Shown here in pieces: positions 18,200 to 30,659 of a stretch of DNA of 64,000 nt (position 1 is the stretch's first letter; each line of letters begins with the position of its first letter). The position numbers were made by a program, and so were the translations under genes. Below the pieces are notes generated by a model. That model was not told the DNA's origin. It ran no database searches and was given only the letters and a program-made list of their open reading frames with translations. Source of the stretch: Epiperipatus broadwayi (taxonomy: Eukaryota > Onychophora > Udeonychophora > Euonychophora > Peripatidae); contig JAQFVV010000027.1 in the NCBI GenBank assembly GCA_028023455.1, forward strand, positions 5,947,845-6,011,844, read 5' to 3'.

Positions 18200-21100
18200 T
18201 GGTTCCTAATGTAACCTTCCTAGCTAGCAATCATCATTCAACCTGTCTCAAACACTACTATATTGTATTCTGCAACCTCCAATTAACTAATCAGCCTACA
18301 TGTTTGAAATAAATTAAACTATGTAACTCTCTCTTAGAATGTCTAGCAATTGTAACTAATCAAGCTCCACATTTTAGGTGCTAAATCCACCTTTTGTAAC
18401 CTACACTACCTGAATCATCAAAAATATAAACACAAAAAAATGTTAAACTAATGAGATGATTTCTTTATTGAGCTAAGCTAGCCTGAAACTATAAATCTAA
18501 AGAAGATTACAAGGTGATTAATTAAGATAACTTCTGGTCAAACTAGCTTTAAAATCCACAAATAAACAAACAAACAAAATGTGATGAAATAAATTTAATA
18601 TTCATCAAACCAATAAATAAATAATAATTAGATCTATGGAATGAATACGAAATTAAAATTATAAATTAAGTAATAAATAAATTAGGATGTGGATGACTAA
18701 ATGGATGATGAGAATAAGTAATAATTAAATAATAAAATGAAATGAGTCTGAGAATGAAGAGAAAAGAAAGAAGATGTATGAGAATAATGAATGATTAAGA
18801 TGATGATAGAATAGAAGTTAATGAATGAATAATCAATTATGATAATGAATTAAGGTCAAATGAGAATGAATAAATAAAAGAACGATCAAGATGAAATTGA
18901 AGAACAATGTTGATGATGGAGACTGAGATCTTAAACTATAAACTAATATTGTATTAATTGATAATAAAATAAACTAAGTAAAATAGGGATTCCAAGCTTG
19001 ACAAAAACAAAATATTCACCATAAAGTCAAAACAAGCTATACATTTTCAGACAAAAGAAGCAATTTACATCTTAAAGTTTGGTTGACTTTCATAAAACAG
19101 TGAATATAACGTAACTCAAATCCAACTACAATAAATAACTAGATATAAAATTTACCATAAATTCAAATTCTACATTGCAAATTAATAACTTATTCTTCTC
19201 AGGGTTCAAACAACTTAAAAAGATTGTTATACAGGATATACCTAGATCAGTGAGAGGGATTTTGCCACTACCCAAACATAATGCACAAAACATCTCTTAA
19301 TACAAAATCGAATTAACAAACAATATCCAAAGAAACTTTATAAACTCCCTAACTATTATAAACTTTAAGCTTCAAGAAATAGGAATAACTTTTTAATAAC
19401 TAAACACAATAACTTACCAACTTCTTTTTCTCAAATAATTACAAACAATGTGATCAAGATCAATGAAAGATAGATCTGCAGGTTCAAATAAACTGATTAA
19501 ACCACTATTAAGTGTTTATCTTTTAGTATACCACTTAAAATAAAATGCAATCTAGGTTAATAGTATTTTGATTATTAAGTGATGATGCCTTAGAGGTACT
19601 CATAAATTATAGGGCTTAACAAAATTATTATGATATACCAACATATAGTCAAATATACTATATTGATTGATCATGATTTCAATATAATCAGATGATATGT
19701 CGATAGCAATAACAATAATAATGTGTGTGGTGATTAGCAATAAGACTACAGACAACTAAATAAAAATTTTAACACAACAAGATTTATTTACACTACTTAC
19801 AAATTTATTTCAGACACGTTGCATGAAATAAGACAGACATTATATCAAATCAGGTATGGAAAATAATTTGTATCCCATTGACTATACACATAGTATATAA
19901 GATAAACTAGTATAGTGATATTCATATTATCACTATCATTATTGGCTATGTTTCTATTATTTTATCTTATAGAATAAGATAGTTAAACTTTATTTAAACT
20001 AAATTAGCACTCAAATTATAAAACAAAAGTGTATTTAAATCTTTGGGATATGTGCAAATTTTAAATCTAGAACTCAAAATTATAAAGTAGTGCATTATAC
20101 TAAAGCTATTTCATTTATCAGAATATGATAAGGACAATTATCATATTCAGCACAATTAACAATTATTATTATTCAATATGAAGAGATTTATTGTATTAAT
20201 GTGGGGACAGACATCAGAAGTCAAATGCACACATGACACCAAAACATTGCCTATGTCCACAACATAATCATTCTAATAGTTAACCTATATTATCACTCCA
20301 ACGGCGAATCGCTGCTTGATGAAAATAAATCAACATTGTCCATGTGTATCTCTTGCTCTTTCATATAGAAGTTCTACAATCACTAGTAAGTTTTGGTTGG
20401 TTTGTTTATAACTGATGAAGATCCTACAACATCATAAAGACACTATTCCAATTAGGCAAACACTATAGATAAACAAGTGTCCCTGAATCTAACTTTATCT
20501 TATCCTTGCTATTTAATTTTAAAACACTAAAATCTCACCATACATGGTGGAAAACTAACTACATAACCTCATGAGGGATCAAACAATAAAGGGAGGCTCT
20601 ACAAAACAACATGATAGTTGTACAATAATATGGCCAATTCTAATACCTTTTCATAGGTATAAAAGTGTGGGCATTGCCTCATCACAGGGAAATAGAATTC
20701 AGACCATGGATATCATCCTCTCTTGGGATTAACTATGCTAACTAAGCACTAACTATTGATCAGCCTCGACAATATCATCCTCTCATGGAATCAGCAATGG
20801 GAGAATTCTCCATCTGCCCATGCCCAATATCAATGATACTATAGTTGATGCCATTATATGTGGCACATACTTATCAGCTGAAAGCTGTCACAAATCCTTA
20901 TCAATACAATAGCAAGATAAAATAATTCTAACAATAAAAGTGGAACATAAATATTGCATTTCACAATGCAGAAACTATTAGTGTTTTAAACAAACCAACA
21001 TGTAAGTCAAATGACTATTAACTATTTTTAAAGATAATAATACTTTTGTTATAACAATCCATACACATATAGACAATGAAGATTAGCCTACATTTTATAT

Positions 21101-22745
21101 TTAAAGTGGACATGTTCATTCATAGGCAAAATTTAAGAAATGCAAAATGCTTATATCAATTATTTCATATAAGAAAACAATTGTGTCATTATAGTATATC
21201 TTTGACAAATTTAGTCTGTTTGTTTACCCTTTAATAAAATATTAAAATCTGTTTTAAAAGTGCAAGAGATAAATCTCTCTCTCTTTCTGTTTAGATAAAC
21301 GATATTTAATATTATGTTTTCCATCAACTGGGAAAATAATAAAAATATGTGTAATAAATGTATATATCTTTATACATCTCTTCATCCTTAACTAAATATA
21401 TTTTATACCACAATAAATAAATAATAAAAAAATCCTTGAATAACACATGACAAAAAGTATATTATAATACTAAACATAGCAATAACTAAAAAAAAGAAAA
21501 AAAGAAAATTTTTATTCCCATTTATCTTATGCCCCTTAGTTCAAAGTTTGTTCCATCATTATGAGGTGAATGATAAGGAAACTGATATCATGAGCAAACA
21601 CTCATAAGTAATGCATATATATATATATATTGATTATTGTATTCAATGTCAGCATAGTGAAATAAAATTCTAACACTCCAAGTGTAGCACAATTAAAATA
21701 GGTTTATCCACACTTTCTATAGATAATTTTCCTTAAATGAATTTATAGGTTTATTACGATCTTCAAAACAAACTTTTTAAAATCATTTTTTGATTTATTT
21801 GTTTTGTTTTTCCATCCGCGGTGATATCTGTAATAACTTTAAATGATCTTGGCGATTTTACTTCACATATTGCACCATAAAGATTAAGAAATATTTTTTT
21901 TTTTCATTTCTATCAGAAAATTAAGATGTGTTTAATAATACTAAGAAGAATTTATTCAATTGTGAGCAATTATAAATACGATATCATTGGCATTTTTTTT
22001 AAATCTGTAACTTTTTCATTTTCAATAACTAAGCAAATTGGCGCTAAAGCAAACTTTGCAGACGAGTTTTCTTTCTTAATAAGAATAGGGAATAAGTTCA
22101 CGCATTTTTTCTTTTAAATTGATTGAACTTTATATGACTTAAAATGAATTTTTAATTTGTTTACTTTATATTTTCACATTTTTCTTCAAAATTATTTCGA
22201 ATTATATTTTATGAAGATTATAATTTATAAGCAAACGTATTTATTTTCTTTCTTATAAAAACCTCGGAAACAAAACACTTTCGCCTTTTCCTTTTCAATC
22301 TAAATGATTTACACGTCATTTTTAAATATGAAAATTGGCTAACATAAATAAAATAAAAGTAATTGCTTACACTTTCTGGATTTGTTCTTGTTGAGGCAAA
22401 TAATTATCCATATGGCTGTTATCCTCTTTTCTCCAGTATGCATCTCAGGAATTATAAAATTGATGAAAAAAAGTGATGAAAGAATACAAGGTTTTAAGGT
22501 TTCTTACTCCATATTTTTAAATACACATTATCCTGTAATCTTATTCAATTCAATCCACAGGGTTTTTACTTTTCAGCTCTTCTTTTTTTTACTTTATTTT
22601 ATAGGTGTAGATATTGAAGTACTGTGGATTCTGATTTTCTTTCTTGATAGCCCCCCCCCCCCCATGGTACTAAATGGACCAATAACTGAACAGTGTGAAT
22701 AAATTAATATTTCTCCATCTAGTGATAACTACTTAGACTATTTCA
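18200..22745. other. Long AT-rich desert, no gene seen
   Basis: No convincing coding exon on either strand. 18580-18960 is purine-rich on the plus strand (gatgaataatgag-like low complexity). 21619-21630 is an AT dinucleotide run and 22651-22663 a poly-C run. The longest open frame (22382-22702) has no recognisable domain. Confidence 0.4.
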
Positions 22746-22827
22746 TATTTTAAATTGCGATACAATATATTTGAAGAATGTTTACAAAATTTAGAAGAAT
22801 TACAAATTGTTTTCTTTTCTTGTAATT

Positions 22828-23402
<575 letters not shown>

Positions 23403-23829
23403 TGCTAAATATTTTCATACTTCTAAATTGGTTTAATACTATTAAAATATTATTTTAAATATAACTACCACTAGACCCTATGATAAAAATGTTATGAAAT
23501 TCATATCCACTCTATCAGATTTTCCAGTGTCACAAACAATCCAAATCATCATCACTCTCAGGATCACTTGAATAAAGCTTAATATCATTGAGCCAAACCA
23601 TATGGTTACACTAACAATATTCATAATACAGTGGATCAAAGTGTTCTAAGAATTAGATTTGCCAAAGGTGAAGATAAAGATTACAAAAAAAAATATTCAA
23701 ACAGTCGATATTCCTAAAACATCATAACAAATTTAAATTAAAAAATACATCATTTAAAATTTTTTAAATGCCTTGATGATGATTTAAAATGAGACCAATA
23801 GGAAGATAAAAGAAGATATTAAACAGGCA

Positions 23830-24134
23830 AAAACTCACTATATGTATGGCCACATACAGCAAGCTAAAGTAATTAAGGGATGCCAGAAAGCTTGTCATAA
23901 AATCCCCATCTAGTGCCTACTTATCCAATATCCCCAGACTAGTTTCTGGCTTGTAGTGCTAATCTGGGGATGTTGGATGAGTAGGCACTAGATGGGGAGT
24001 TTATGTACAAGCCTTCTGGTATCCATTGATTACTCTAGCTTGCTGTGTGTGGCAATACGTATAGTGTTTTTGCCTGTTTAATAACAGTTATAAGCAAGCA
24101 TAAGGAATGGTGATCATGTGATGTTTATTGGCAT
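23830..24134. mobile_element. Family A element, copy 6: palindrome with ribozyme at its junction
   Basis: Minus-sense arm 23830-23957 (AACAGGCAAAAACTCAC to CTGGCTTGTAG) and plus-sense arm 23958-24134 (GCTAATCTGGGGATG to GTGATGTTTATTGGC) meet inside the ribozyme core, so both ribozymes are half-deleted. The central 400 bp unit is absent. No clear target duplication found. Confidence 0.8.
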
Positions 24135-24983
24135 AACTATACAGAATTTTGGAACATTAAAACAAGAATAAGTTTTCTACTAACACTAATACATTATTTC
24201 TAACTTTTTGATAAAACAACAGCAGTTTGCTACACTACTGCCATCTATGATAAGTTTAAATAATCAGTGATTACCAAGTGACAGTACACTTAAATTCCCA
24301 TCATCAATCTGGTTTTTTGCTTTTCCCTTTATCAATAAGGACCTGGGATACAAAGACAGAAGTAGTGTAGTTCCACATCTAGCAACCAATTTTAAATCCA
24401 TTTTATAAAGTATTGACACAAGGCAATATATACAGAAAAGAAAGAATACAAGAATTATTAAACGCGATACATTATCTAAACTGAATATGTGGACTTTGTT
24501 AAATTGATACTAAAAAGGGTTACTCTTGATATATTAGAAATAAAATTTCAAAATGACAAGAAAGGATATAAAAATATACAAAAGTTAAAAAATACAATTA
24601 CGAATTAAGAAGGGAAACTATATGAGACTAAGTCTCAAATATGTAAAACAACATCTTGATTTCGGTAGGAAAGTTATTTCCACAATGGAATTATTACTAA
24701 ATAAAATAATAGTTAAAAAAAATTTTTTTAGATAATTTATTTTTTAGTTATAAATAAAACATAATTTCAATTTAAATAAAATAATTGTCTTCATTAATCT
24801 CTTTTATTATTGTTTTTCCTGAAGGTTTGTGATGATGGTGTTCTAGTTATATTTTTATATTGGACTATTTCCATCATCTAATATGCGTATTGAATGTCTT
24901 TCAGAAAAATTTAACTATTTAAATATTCCAAATACATTCAACTATTAGTAATAGCACATCAAACAGATTAGTATATGCACAAT

Positions 24984-25017
24984 GTTTCGAGAGGTATTTT
25001 CCTCCCCTCTCCTTCAG
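24984..25017 (-). ncRNA. Hammerhead-like motif, family C
   Basis: Minus sense CTGAAGGAGAGGGGAGG, loop, CCTCTCGAAACATTG. The order CUGANGA-like core, stem II (GAGAGG/CCTCTC), GAAAC is that of a hammerhead; one extra base interrupts the core in this copy. Confidence 0.5.
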
Positions 25018-25406
25018 GTGTTGCTGGCCTGACCAGTGACAGTACTAGCATGGGATTTGAACCTGGATCCTTAAATTCTTGATTATATATTGAATTTTAA
25101 GGTAACACTCTAACCAACAGCCATCCTGCCAAAGACAAGTCAGTAGAAATATATACTTATCTAAGAGATTTCTCCACTTTTTCCTAAGAACAAAGTTGAT
25201 TAGTGGTTTCCATACATTATGTATTGTCACACTAGGTTGGCTTATGGGATTTTTTGCCATTGTCATGACAGCAGCTTCTTTAAATTTGCTTCTTTATACC
25301 TTTTCTTCTCTATCCAATTGGGAAAACCTAAAATTCAATAATCAAGAATCTAAGGATCCAGGTTCAAATTCCATGCTAGTACTGTCACTAATCAGGCCAG
25401 CAACAC

Positions 25407-25440
25407 CTGAAGAGGGGAGAAAAATTGCTCTCGAAACATT
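25407..25440 (+). ncRNA. Hammerhead-like motif, family C
   Basis: CTGAAGA, stem II GGGGAG..CTCTC (imperfect), GAAACATT. The same motif occurs at 36406-36440 (minus) downstream of a PLE GIY-YIG ORF. Confidence 0.5.
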
Positions 25441-26532
25441 GTGCATATACTAACCCATTTGATGTGCTATTACTAACAGTTGAATATATTGAGAATATTT
25501 AAATAAAGTTAAATTTTTTAAAGACATTCAATACACATATTAGATGATGGAAATAGTCGAATATAAAAATATAATCTCTATTATGTTTCTTGTTCTCTCC
25601 ATAAGAGAGCACCTGCTGTCAACAAATTTCCACAGTTCTATTCTTCGTTTTGATTTTGGACATGAAAACATAATTCTCTAACCTTTTTTTTTACAAAATA
25701 TTTATGAAGTATTAATTATTTCAGAGGAATAATTCAGATTATAGAAAATATTTACTTTTAATTAATAATGAATTAAATCAATATTAACATTTAATTCAAC
25801 AACTGTAATATTTCTGTTGATTCAGTTATTAAAGATTTTTCCTGGAAAGCATAAGGATGTGAGCTCAAGTTCTAAAGAGGAACAATTTTTTTTCATTGTT
25901 AAAAATTCAAAAATGTGGACATCCCAATAAAAACACAGATAAAAATGTGAACAGACAGAAACACAGAAAAAATCATGAAATGTGTGGAAAAATTCTATAA
26001 AAAAATACAGATCAATAGAGAGCTTGCAAAGTAATCTCTGCAATTACTAGATAATCTATATTTCCCAGCATTTTAAACAAAAGAAGCAAGATATGCAATC
26101 AAATCTATTAGAAAATCTTCAGGAAATGATGGAATTTATAATCAATATATTAAAAAAAGCCAGTGAAAAAATAAAACAATTGTGGGCAAAATTATATACT
26201 GAATCTCTAAATGAAAAAGATGTACCAAACAATTGAAATATTGCAGGAATAATATTGACAGCTAAGAAAAATTATAATTAAAACTTACAGACCTATCAGT
26301 TTTTTATAAATTTAATACAAAATTTTTATTAAAAACAGTTACAATTTGTTTACAATAAACTTTAGATTTTAACCAACCAAAAGATCCAAGAATTGACAGA
26401 AATTATAGAAAGAACCCATGAATATGAGCTGCCACTACACTTTGGATATATAGATTATGAAAAGATCTTTGATTTTCTTCAGTGATTAAAGCATTGGATC
26501 ATCAAGATATTGATCCAGAATACAGGCATATT

Positions 26533-26863
26533 AAACCACTAAACATCACATGATCATTTCTTATGCTTGCTCATAAATGTTATTAAAATTGAATTCAGAC
26601 CTATATGACTATATAAGTTAATGAGCTTAGATTGAAAATACTATTGAGTTTTCAATTTTCTCAGAGTTTTGTAGCTAAGTAGAGATCAAAAGTGACTTCT
26701 GGAGGGTTGTATTAGATCCTAAGAACTAGATGCAGTGCTCTCAGATCCAAGGCTCCTCACTGATGAAGGTCACAAGCCAGAAACTAGTCTGGGAATATTG
26801 GTTGAGCAGGCATTAGATAGGGATTTTATGCGGCAGTACTGTTTAGAGAGTTTTGCCTGTTTT
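26533..26863 (+). mobile_element. Hammerhead-ribozyme element, family A copy 7
   Basis: Inserted in the RTE relic with a 14 bp duplication AATACAGGCATATT (26519-26532) / AATACAGTCATATT (26864-26877). Left end ACTAAACATCACATGATCA, a shortened central unit (gaattcagacctatatgact..), the ribozyme, and right end TTTTGCCTGTTTT. A single orientation, so this is the cleanest linear copy in the window. Confidence 0.85.
26744..26801 (+). ncRNA. Hammerhead-type ribozyme motif (family A)
   Basis: ATCCAAGGC-TCCTCA-CTGATGA-A-GGTCACAAGCC-A-GAA-ACTAGT-C-TGGGAA-TATTGG. Stem I pairs TCCTCA with TGGGAA with one mismatch; stem II has one G-U; core and palindromic stem III are intact. Confidence 0.7.
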
Positions 26864-27829
26864 AATACAGTCATATTCTGAATAATATTTATATAAATGC
26901 AACAGCAACAATTTAGATTACAGTCTTACTAAGATTAACATTGTATAAACAGAATGAATCCATATTTCCAAATTTGTTTACAGTAATTTATCAGAAGTAC
27001 ATTATAGATTAAAATGAGAAGTTATGGGAGTAAAAAGGAATAGAGTGAAGCAGATGATCTGATACTCAGATCCTGCTTCACAGCCCACATCCAATCTCCT
27101 ACCACCTAACCGTATTCAAACTCGTCCTTACGCACGTATACACATAACTAATAATAAATTTCTTCACCCAATAGTATAAAATAATGTAAACATATGTGTC
27201 TTAATTTAATATTTAATCTAATAATAATATTCCCATGTGTATGCGGGCGTAAATAATAAATATATATGTATATTTTAGCGTAGGAGATTGTGATTGAATT
27301 AATAGTATATTATATATATAAGATATTATATATGATACTTGTTATATTTTCCATATATAAGTTTGTAGCCAGAAATGATGCAATCTTGTTAGTAAGTCTC
27401 TCGAAAAACAATAACCTGGAAGACCCTTTAGATTAAAATAGAAGATTACAAATTAGTAATAATAGAAGTAACCCATTAGTGGAAATTGTCCACGCTAGCT
27501 TGTTTTAAAATCACAAGATATATTTTAAAACAATCGTTTGAGAAACTGATAACAAACTTGCATTGTTTCAAACATCTTACCAGATAAGAGTATCCGGCCA
27601 AATGATTCCAAATGAAATCTAAGTGCTTAAACTGCCTCAGGTCCAGCAGTAGTTGCCTAGTTACAAATTCAAATTAAAAGTATAAATACTGCTGGATTTG
27701 AATCCACAAGGAGGGGAGATCATTAAATAGCCATGCTGCTGAACATAATCCATGCCCGATGTAATTTTCACGCAATGTGTTGTGAGTAGTAAGTTTCGCC
27801 TTGTCCCTCCGTTCTAACATGCTGATCCC

Positions 27830-28003
27830 ATGAACGAAGCTTCCGTACTCCGTGCTACTGAACTTTACATATGTCTTTCCAATGAAATGAAGTGCTATCT
27901 CAAATCATCCCGCTACCCTAGATCTAGTGACAATACCGATGGACTGACTCCTAGTGAAATGCTTTTCTCAATCATCAAGGTAAAGAACTCAGACCACTTA
28001 TAA
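27830..28003 (+). CDS. Hypothetical 57-residue ORF or first exon
   Basis: MNEASVLRATELYICLSNEM at the start, with ordinary-looking amino-acid composition for so AT-rich a region. After codon 50 (FSIIK) there is a usable donor, AAGGTAAAG, so this may be an exon rather than a complete protein. A TATA-like TATAAATA lies 150 bp upstream. No family recognised. A stop lies five codons upstream of the ATG in frame. Confidence 0.3.
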   Translation: MNEASVLRATELYICLSNEMKCYLKSSRYPRSSDNTDGLTPSEMLFSIIKVKNSDHL

Positions 28004-28782
28004 TTCCTAAAATCCTGCCTTCTATGTAATGTGTATATTTTAAACTATATCTTTTAAATATCTTCAAATATATATAATTCTATATAACTAATCTATGCTA
28101 AGCCTCTAATAAAATGTTTTTCTTTTATTTTATTTAAAAGCAGCCAATAATTTTTATTAACATTTTTACGTATTTATATTTTAAAGTTAATGCCAATAAT
28201 ATTCTAAAATCGCCAGCATATAACTTATTTTGTTTTCCCCACCCATCATTTACTGGGTAAATAATTTATAATTGATAAAAACAAGTCTTATTCGGCTTGC
28301 CCAGATGCTCGCAGTTTTAAAGAAATAAATTAATTATATTTTTCATGTTTACTGTTGAAAAACAGATTTGACGTGTTTTTCCCATTCTCCTTCCTAAATA
28401 ATGCGCTATCTTTTATCTTTCAACTATATTATATATGTAAATTTCATCTTAGCTATTACGACCACCCTTTTTATTTTGCAATCAATTAATGTATTTCCAC
28501 AAGGGCATAAATCAACCAAAATTGAGGTTTAATGTGTAAAACGTAATGAATAATATTAAGTAATATAATGTAAAGGGGGACCTTAACCTTTTATTCTATG
28601 TTTATATGTATAATTATTATCCCTGTTTGCTTAAAGTGAAGCCATGTCATTACGCTAAATAGTTCATCATTCGTGGGCAATAAATACGTCCCAATAATCT
28701 TTAAGAAGTATATTTATGTTTTATTAATAAGCGTTTAGTGCATAAAGGCCATTCTATTTTATATATGTTCATGCTTCTTTAT

Positions 28783-29095
28783 TACATGGAGGCAACCGCA
28801 GCGTCGGACCACATCGTCATCTCAATGTCCTTGAACCAGGCTGTAAAACCACCCTGGGGACATCCTTGGTTCGTGCATGCTTTATACGGGGATCGCTCTG
28901 GAAAAACCAGCCCGATACTGACATAGCCGACCACTCCTTGTCATCCACGATTCGCTTCTACCTCATTCCAGGGAATCTGGACTCTTTTCGTTCGTAAAAC
29001 CGACCCTGCCAAAGTTTGCAGAGGAAATCGGTCACTTCTTAGAATTCGTGAAGCACACTCCAGGATCCATAAAAAGGACCGATAATAAGCCACCA
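28783..29095 (-). pseudogene. Unidentified minus-strand coding-like stretch with one internal stop
   Basis: About 100 codons read with a single TGA: ..LRTKRVQIPWNEVEANRG, stop, QGVVGYVSIGLVFPERSPYK, ACTNQGCPQGGFTAWFKDIEM, ending TAA. Composition and lack of stops suggest a decayed coding region. I do not recognise the family. A plus-strand frame at 28738-28926 overlaps and could be the shadow. Confidence 0.3.
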
Positions 29096-29930
29096 TGATT
29101 TATTTAAACAAACATAAACAAACATTAGAAGTATTCATAAGCTGTAATGAAATGATTTATTTAAACAAACATATGTCCCTTATTTTAATATAAGTATTAA
29201 TACGATAAATTTAGTATCGTTTGTGTAAATTTTTCATTACCCATCCCGCGCATTAATTATCTAAAATTCCCAGTTAACTGTCATATTAAATGTAATCAAA
29301 TATTATCTGTGTTAAAATTATTGTTTGAAGTAATCAAATGCTCTTTTCGTTTCTGGGGGTGCGATAGCGTTCTAATAATCTATTCTAATAGCGCTAATTT
29401 ACTCAAACACATACATATATTATTGGCATAGCCGCAATTATCATGTTATTGTATAAAATGATTCAAATAAAGATCTATAATAATCCTGAGGCTCGTGTCG
29501 GTTAAATGACTCGACATAATTATTATTAATAAATCGTAAATATATATACCTCAAACTCGAATCAGCGCTTTCTTTAGTTAAGATAAATATTAAGTTATTT
29601 CTTAAGCTTAAATATGACTAGATGATCTCCGCTCTACACATAACTAACATGCTCGTCATTAAGTTATTCTATCATGAGTTAGCCTTGAGCCTTTTGTGTC
29701 TCCGATGATCGATGCCGGCGGATGAGAAGTGGATTAATCGATGTCATCGGGATTGTTACTCATAATGTTCGAGATCTGGGGGATAGGCAAATAGGGCAGA
29801 ATTCATGAGTGTTCCTGACCTGGGTATCTTGCGCACGATTGGATTCGAGGTACTTTTGCCTAGATGCTAGATCTTGTTACGTGAACATACAAATCCGACC
29901 GGCACAAGAGATTATTTAAGTATCTAGATT

Positions 29931-30650
29931 TTGCTGATGTGTAGTTGTTTTTGAAAATAATGCTTCAAAACTTCAGGAAATATTGTAAAAGTTATCAGAT
30001 GAAAGTAAAAAAATAGGGCTAAACATAAATGTTAGAGACAAATGTTCAATGAATTTTATCAGAAGAAAATAAAGAATAATAATGATAAAAGAAGTTAACA
30101 ATTATAAATATCTTGGTCAGATTAATAATATAGAAGGAAACATAATGGATGAAATCAATCATAGAATTAAATTTGGATGGAGTTATTTTTGTACAAATAT
30201 TTTAATATGTGTTTAAAAAGAAAGATGTTTAATAAATGTGTTTTACCAGTTCTTATTTATAGATGAGATTTGGACACTTAACAGAAGAGCAATACAGACT
30301 TCAGACCATTCCATGAAATATGAATGTATGTTAGGAAAGAAGAGATTGAAAATGAAATATATGAGTGAGAGATCAAATAGATATTACTGACATCATTAAA
30401 GAAACTGAAAGGGAGATGAGTTGGATGTATTGCTAGAAGAGATGATAATAGATGGTCAGTTGAAGTCTGCAACTGGATCCCAGGAGATTATGAAAGATCT
30501 AGAAACAGATCATGGTACATGGATAGAAGAAATAAGGAAGTTTGCTAGTATAATATGGAAAAGAGAGACAAGAGAATCTGCAATAAACTTGGAGAGATCT
30601 TAATCCTGAAGTGGATTGATAATGGTTGAAAATAATGATAAAGATGAACA
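29931..30650 (+). pseudogene. RTE-type retrotransposon relic, 3' portion
   Basis: Resumes where the copy at 26.1-27.07 kb breaks off: DFADV (FADD box) near 29937, KLSDESKK-like text near 29970-30015, NNYKYLGQINNIEGNIMDEINHRIKFGWSYF near 30095-30190, then AIQTSDHSMKYECMLG and LDGQLKS-type C-terminal debris to 30610. Frameshifts throughout. Confidence 0.75.
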
Positions 30651-30659
30651 AAAAGTTAT

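Larger units (their letters stand above)
24838..25587 (-). mobile_element. PLE 3' end with inverted terminal repeats (family C ribozyme)
   Basis: An inverted repeat: gtgttctagttatattttta at 24838 and its inverse at 25560-25587. Between, the minus strand reads the end of a PLE ORF with frame changes (RRKGIKKQI, then TMAKNPISQPSV), matching KVKEAAHIIMANIPASQLSV of the PLE at 36.6 kb. Then comes the 3' region with the hammerhead-like motif, present once per arm (minus 24984-25017, plus 25407-25440). A PLE remnant with inverted pLTR-like ends. Confidence 0.75.
26090..27075 (+). pseudogene. RTE-type retrotransposon relic, interrupted at 26533-26863
   Basis: Frameshifted RTE reverse transcriptase: TYRPISF near 26290, then ELIERTHEYELPLHFGYIDYEK-like text near 26395-26465, KALDHQDIDPEY near 26490-26520, then, after the inserted element, INATATI..LYKQNESIFPNLFTVIYQK (26890-27000) and ADDL near 27058. 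The missing continuation resumes at 29935, so an island at about 27080-29930 separates the two parts. Confidence 0.8.
27080..29930. other. Unidentified 2.85 kb island splitting an RTE element
   Basis: Markedly less AT-rich than its surroundings in blocks (27560-28000, 28740-29100, 29690-29930). It interrupts an RTE at the FADD-box region: ADDL at 27058 on one side, DFAD at 29938 on the other. Candidate content: TATAAATA near 27680, a 57-codon ORF at 27830-28003, and a minus-strand open stretch at 28783-29095. No LTRs, terminal inverted repeats or known protein domain were recognised, so the element type is unknown. Confidence 0.55.

Noticed and set aside
25196-25453. 85-codon plus-strand ORF
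   Set aside because: It is antisense to the PLE C-terminus on the minus strand and crosses the inverted junction.
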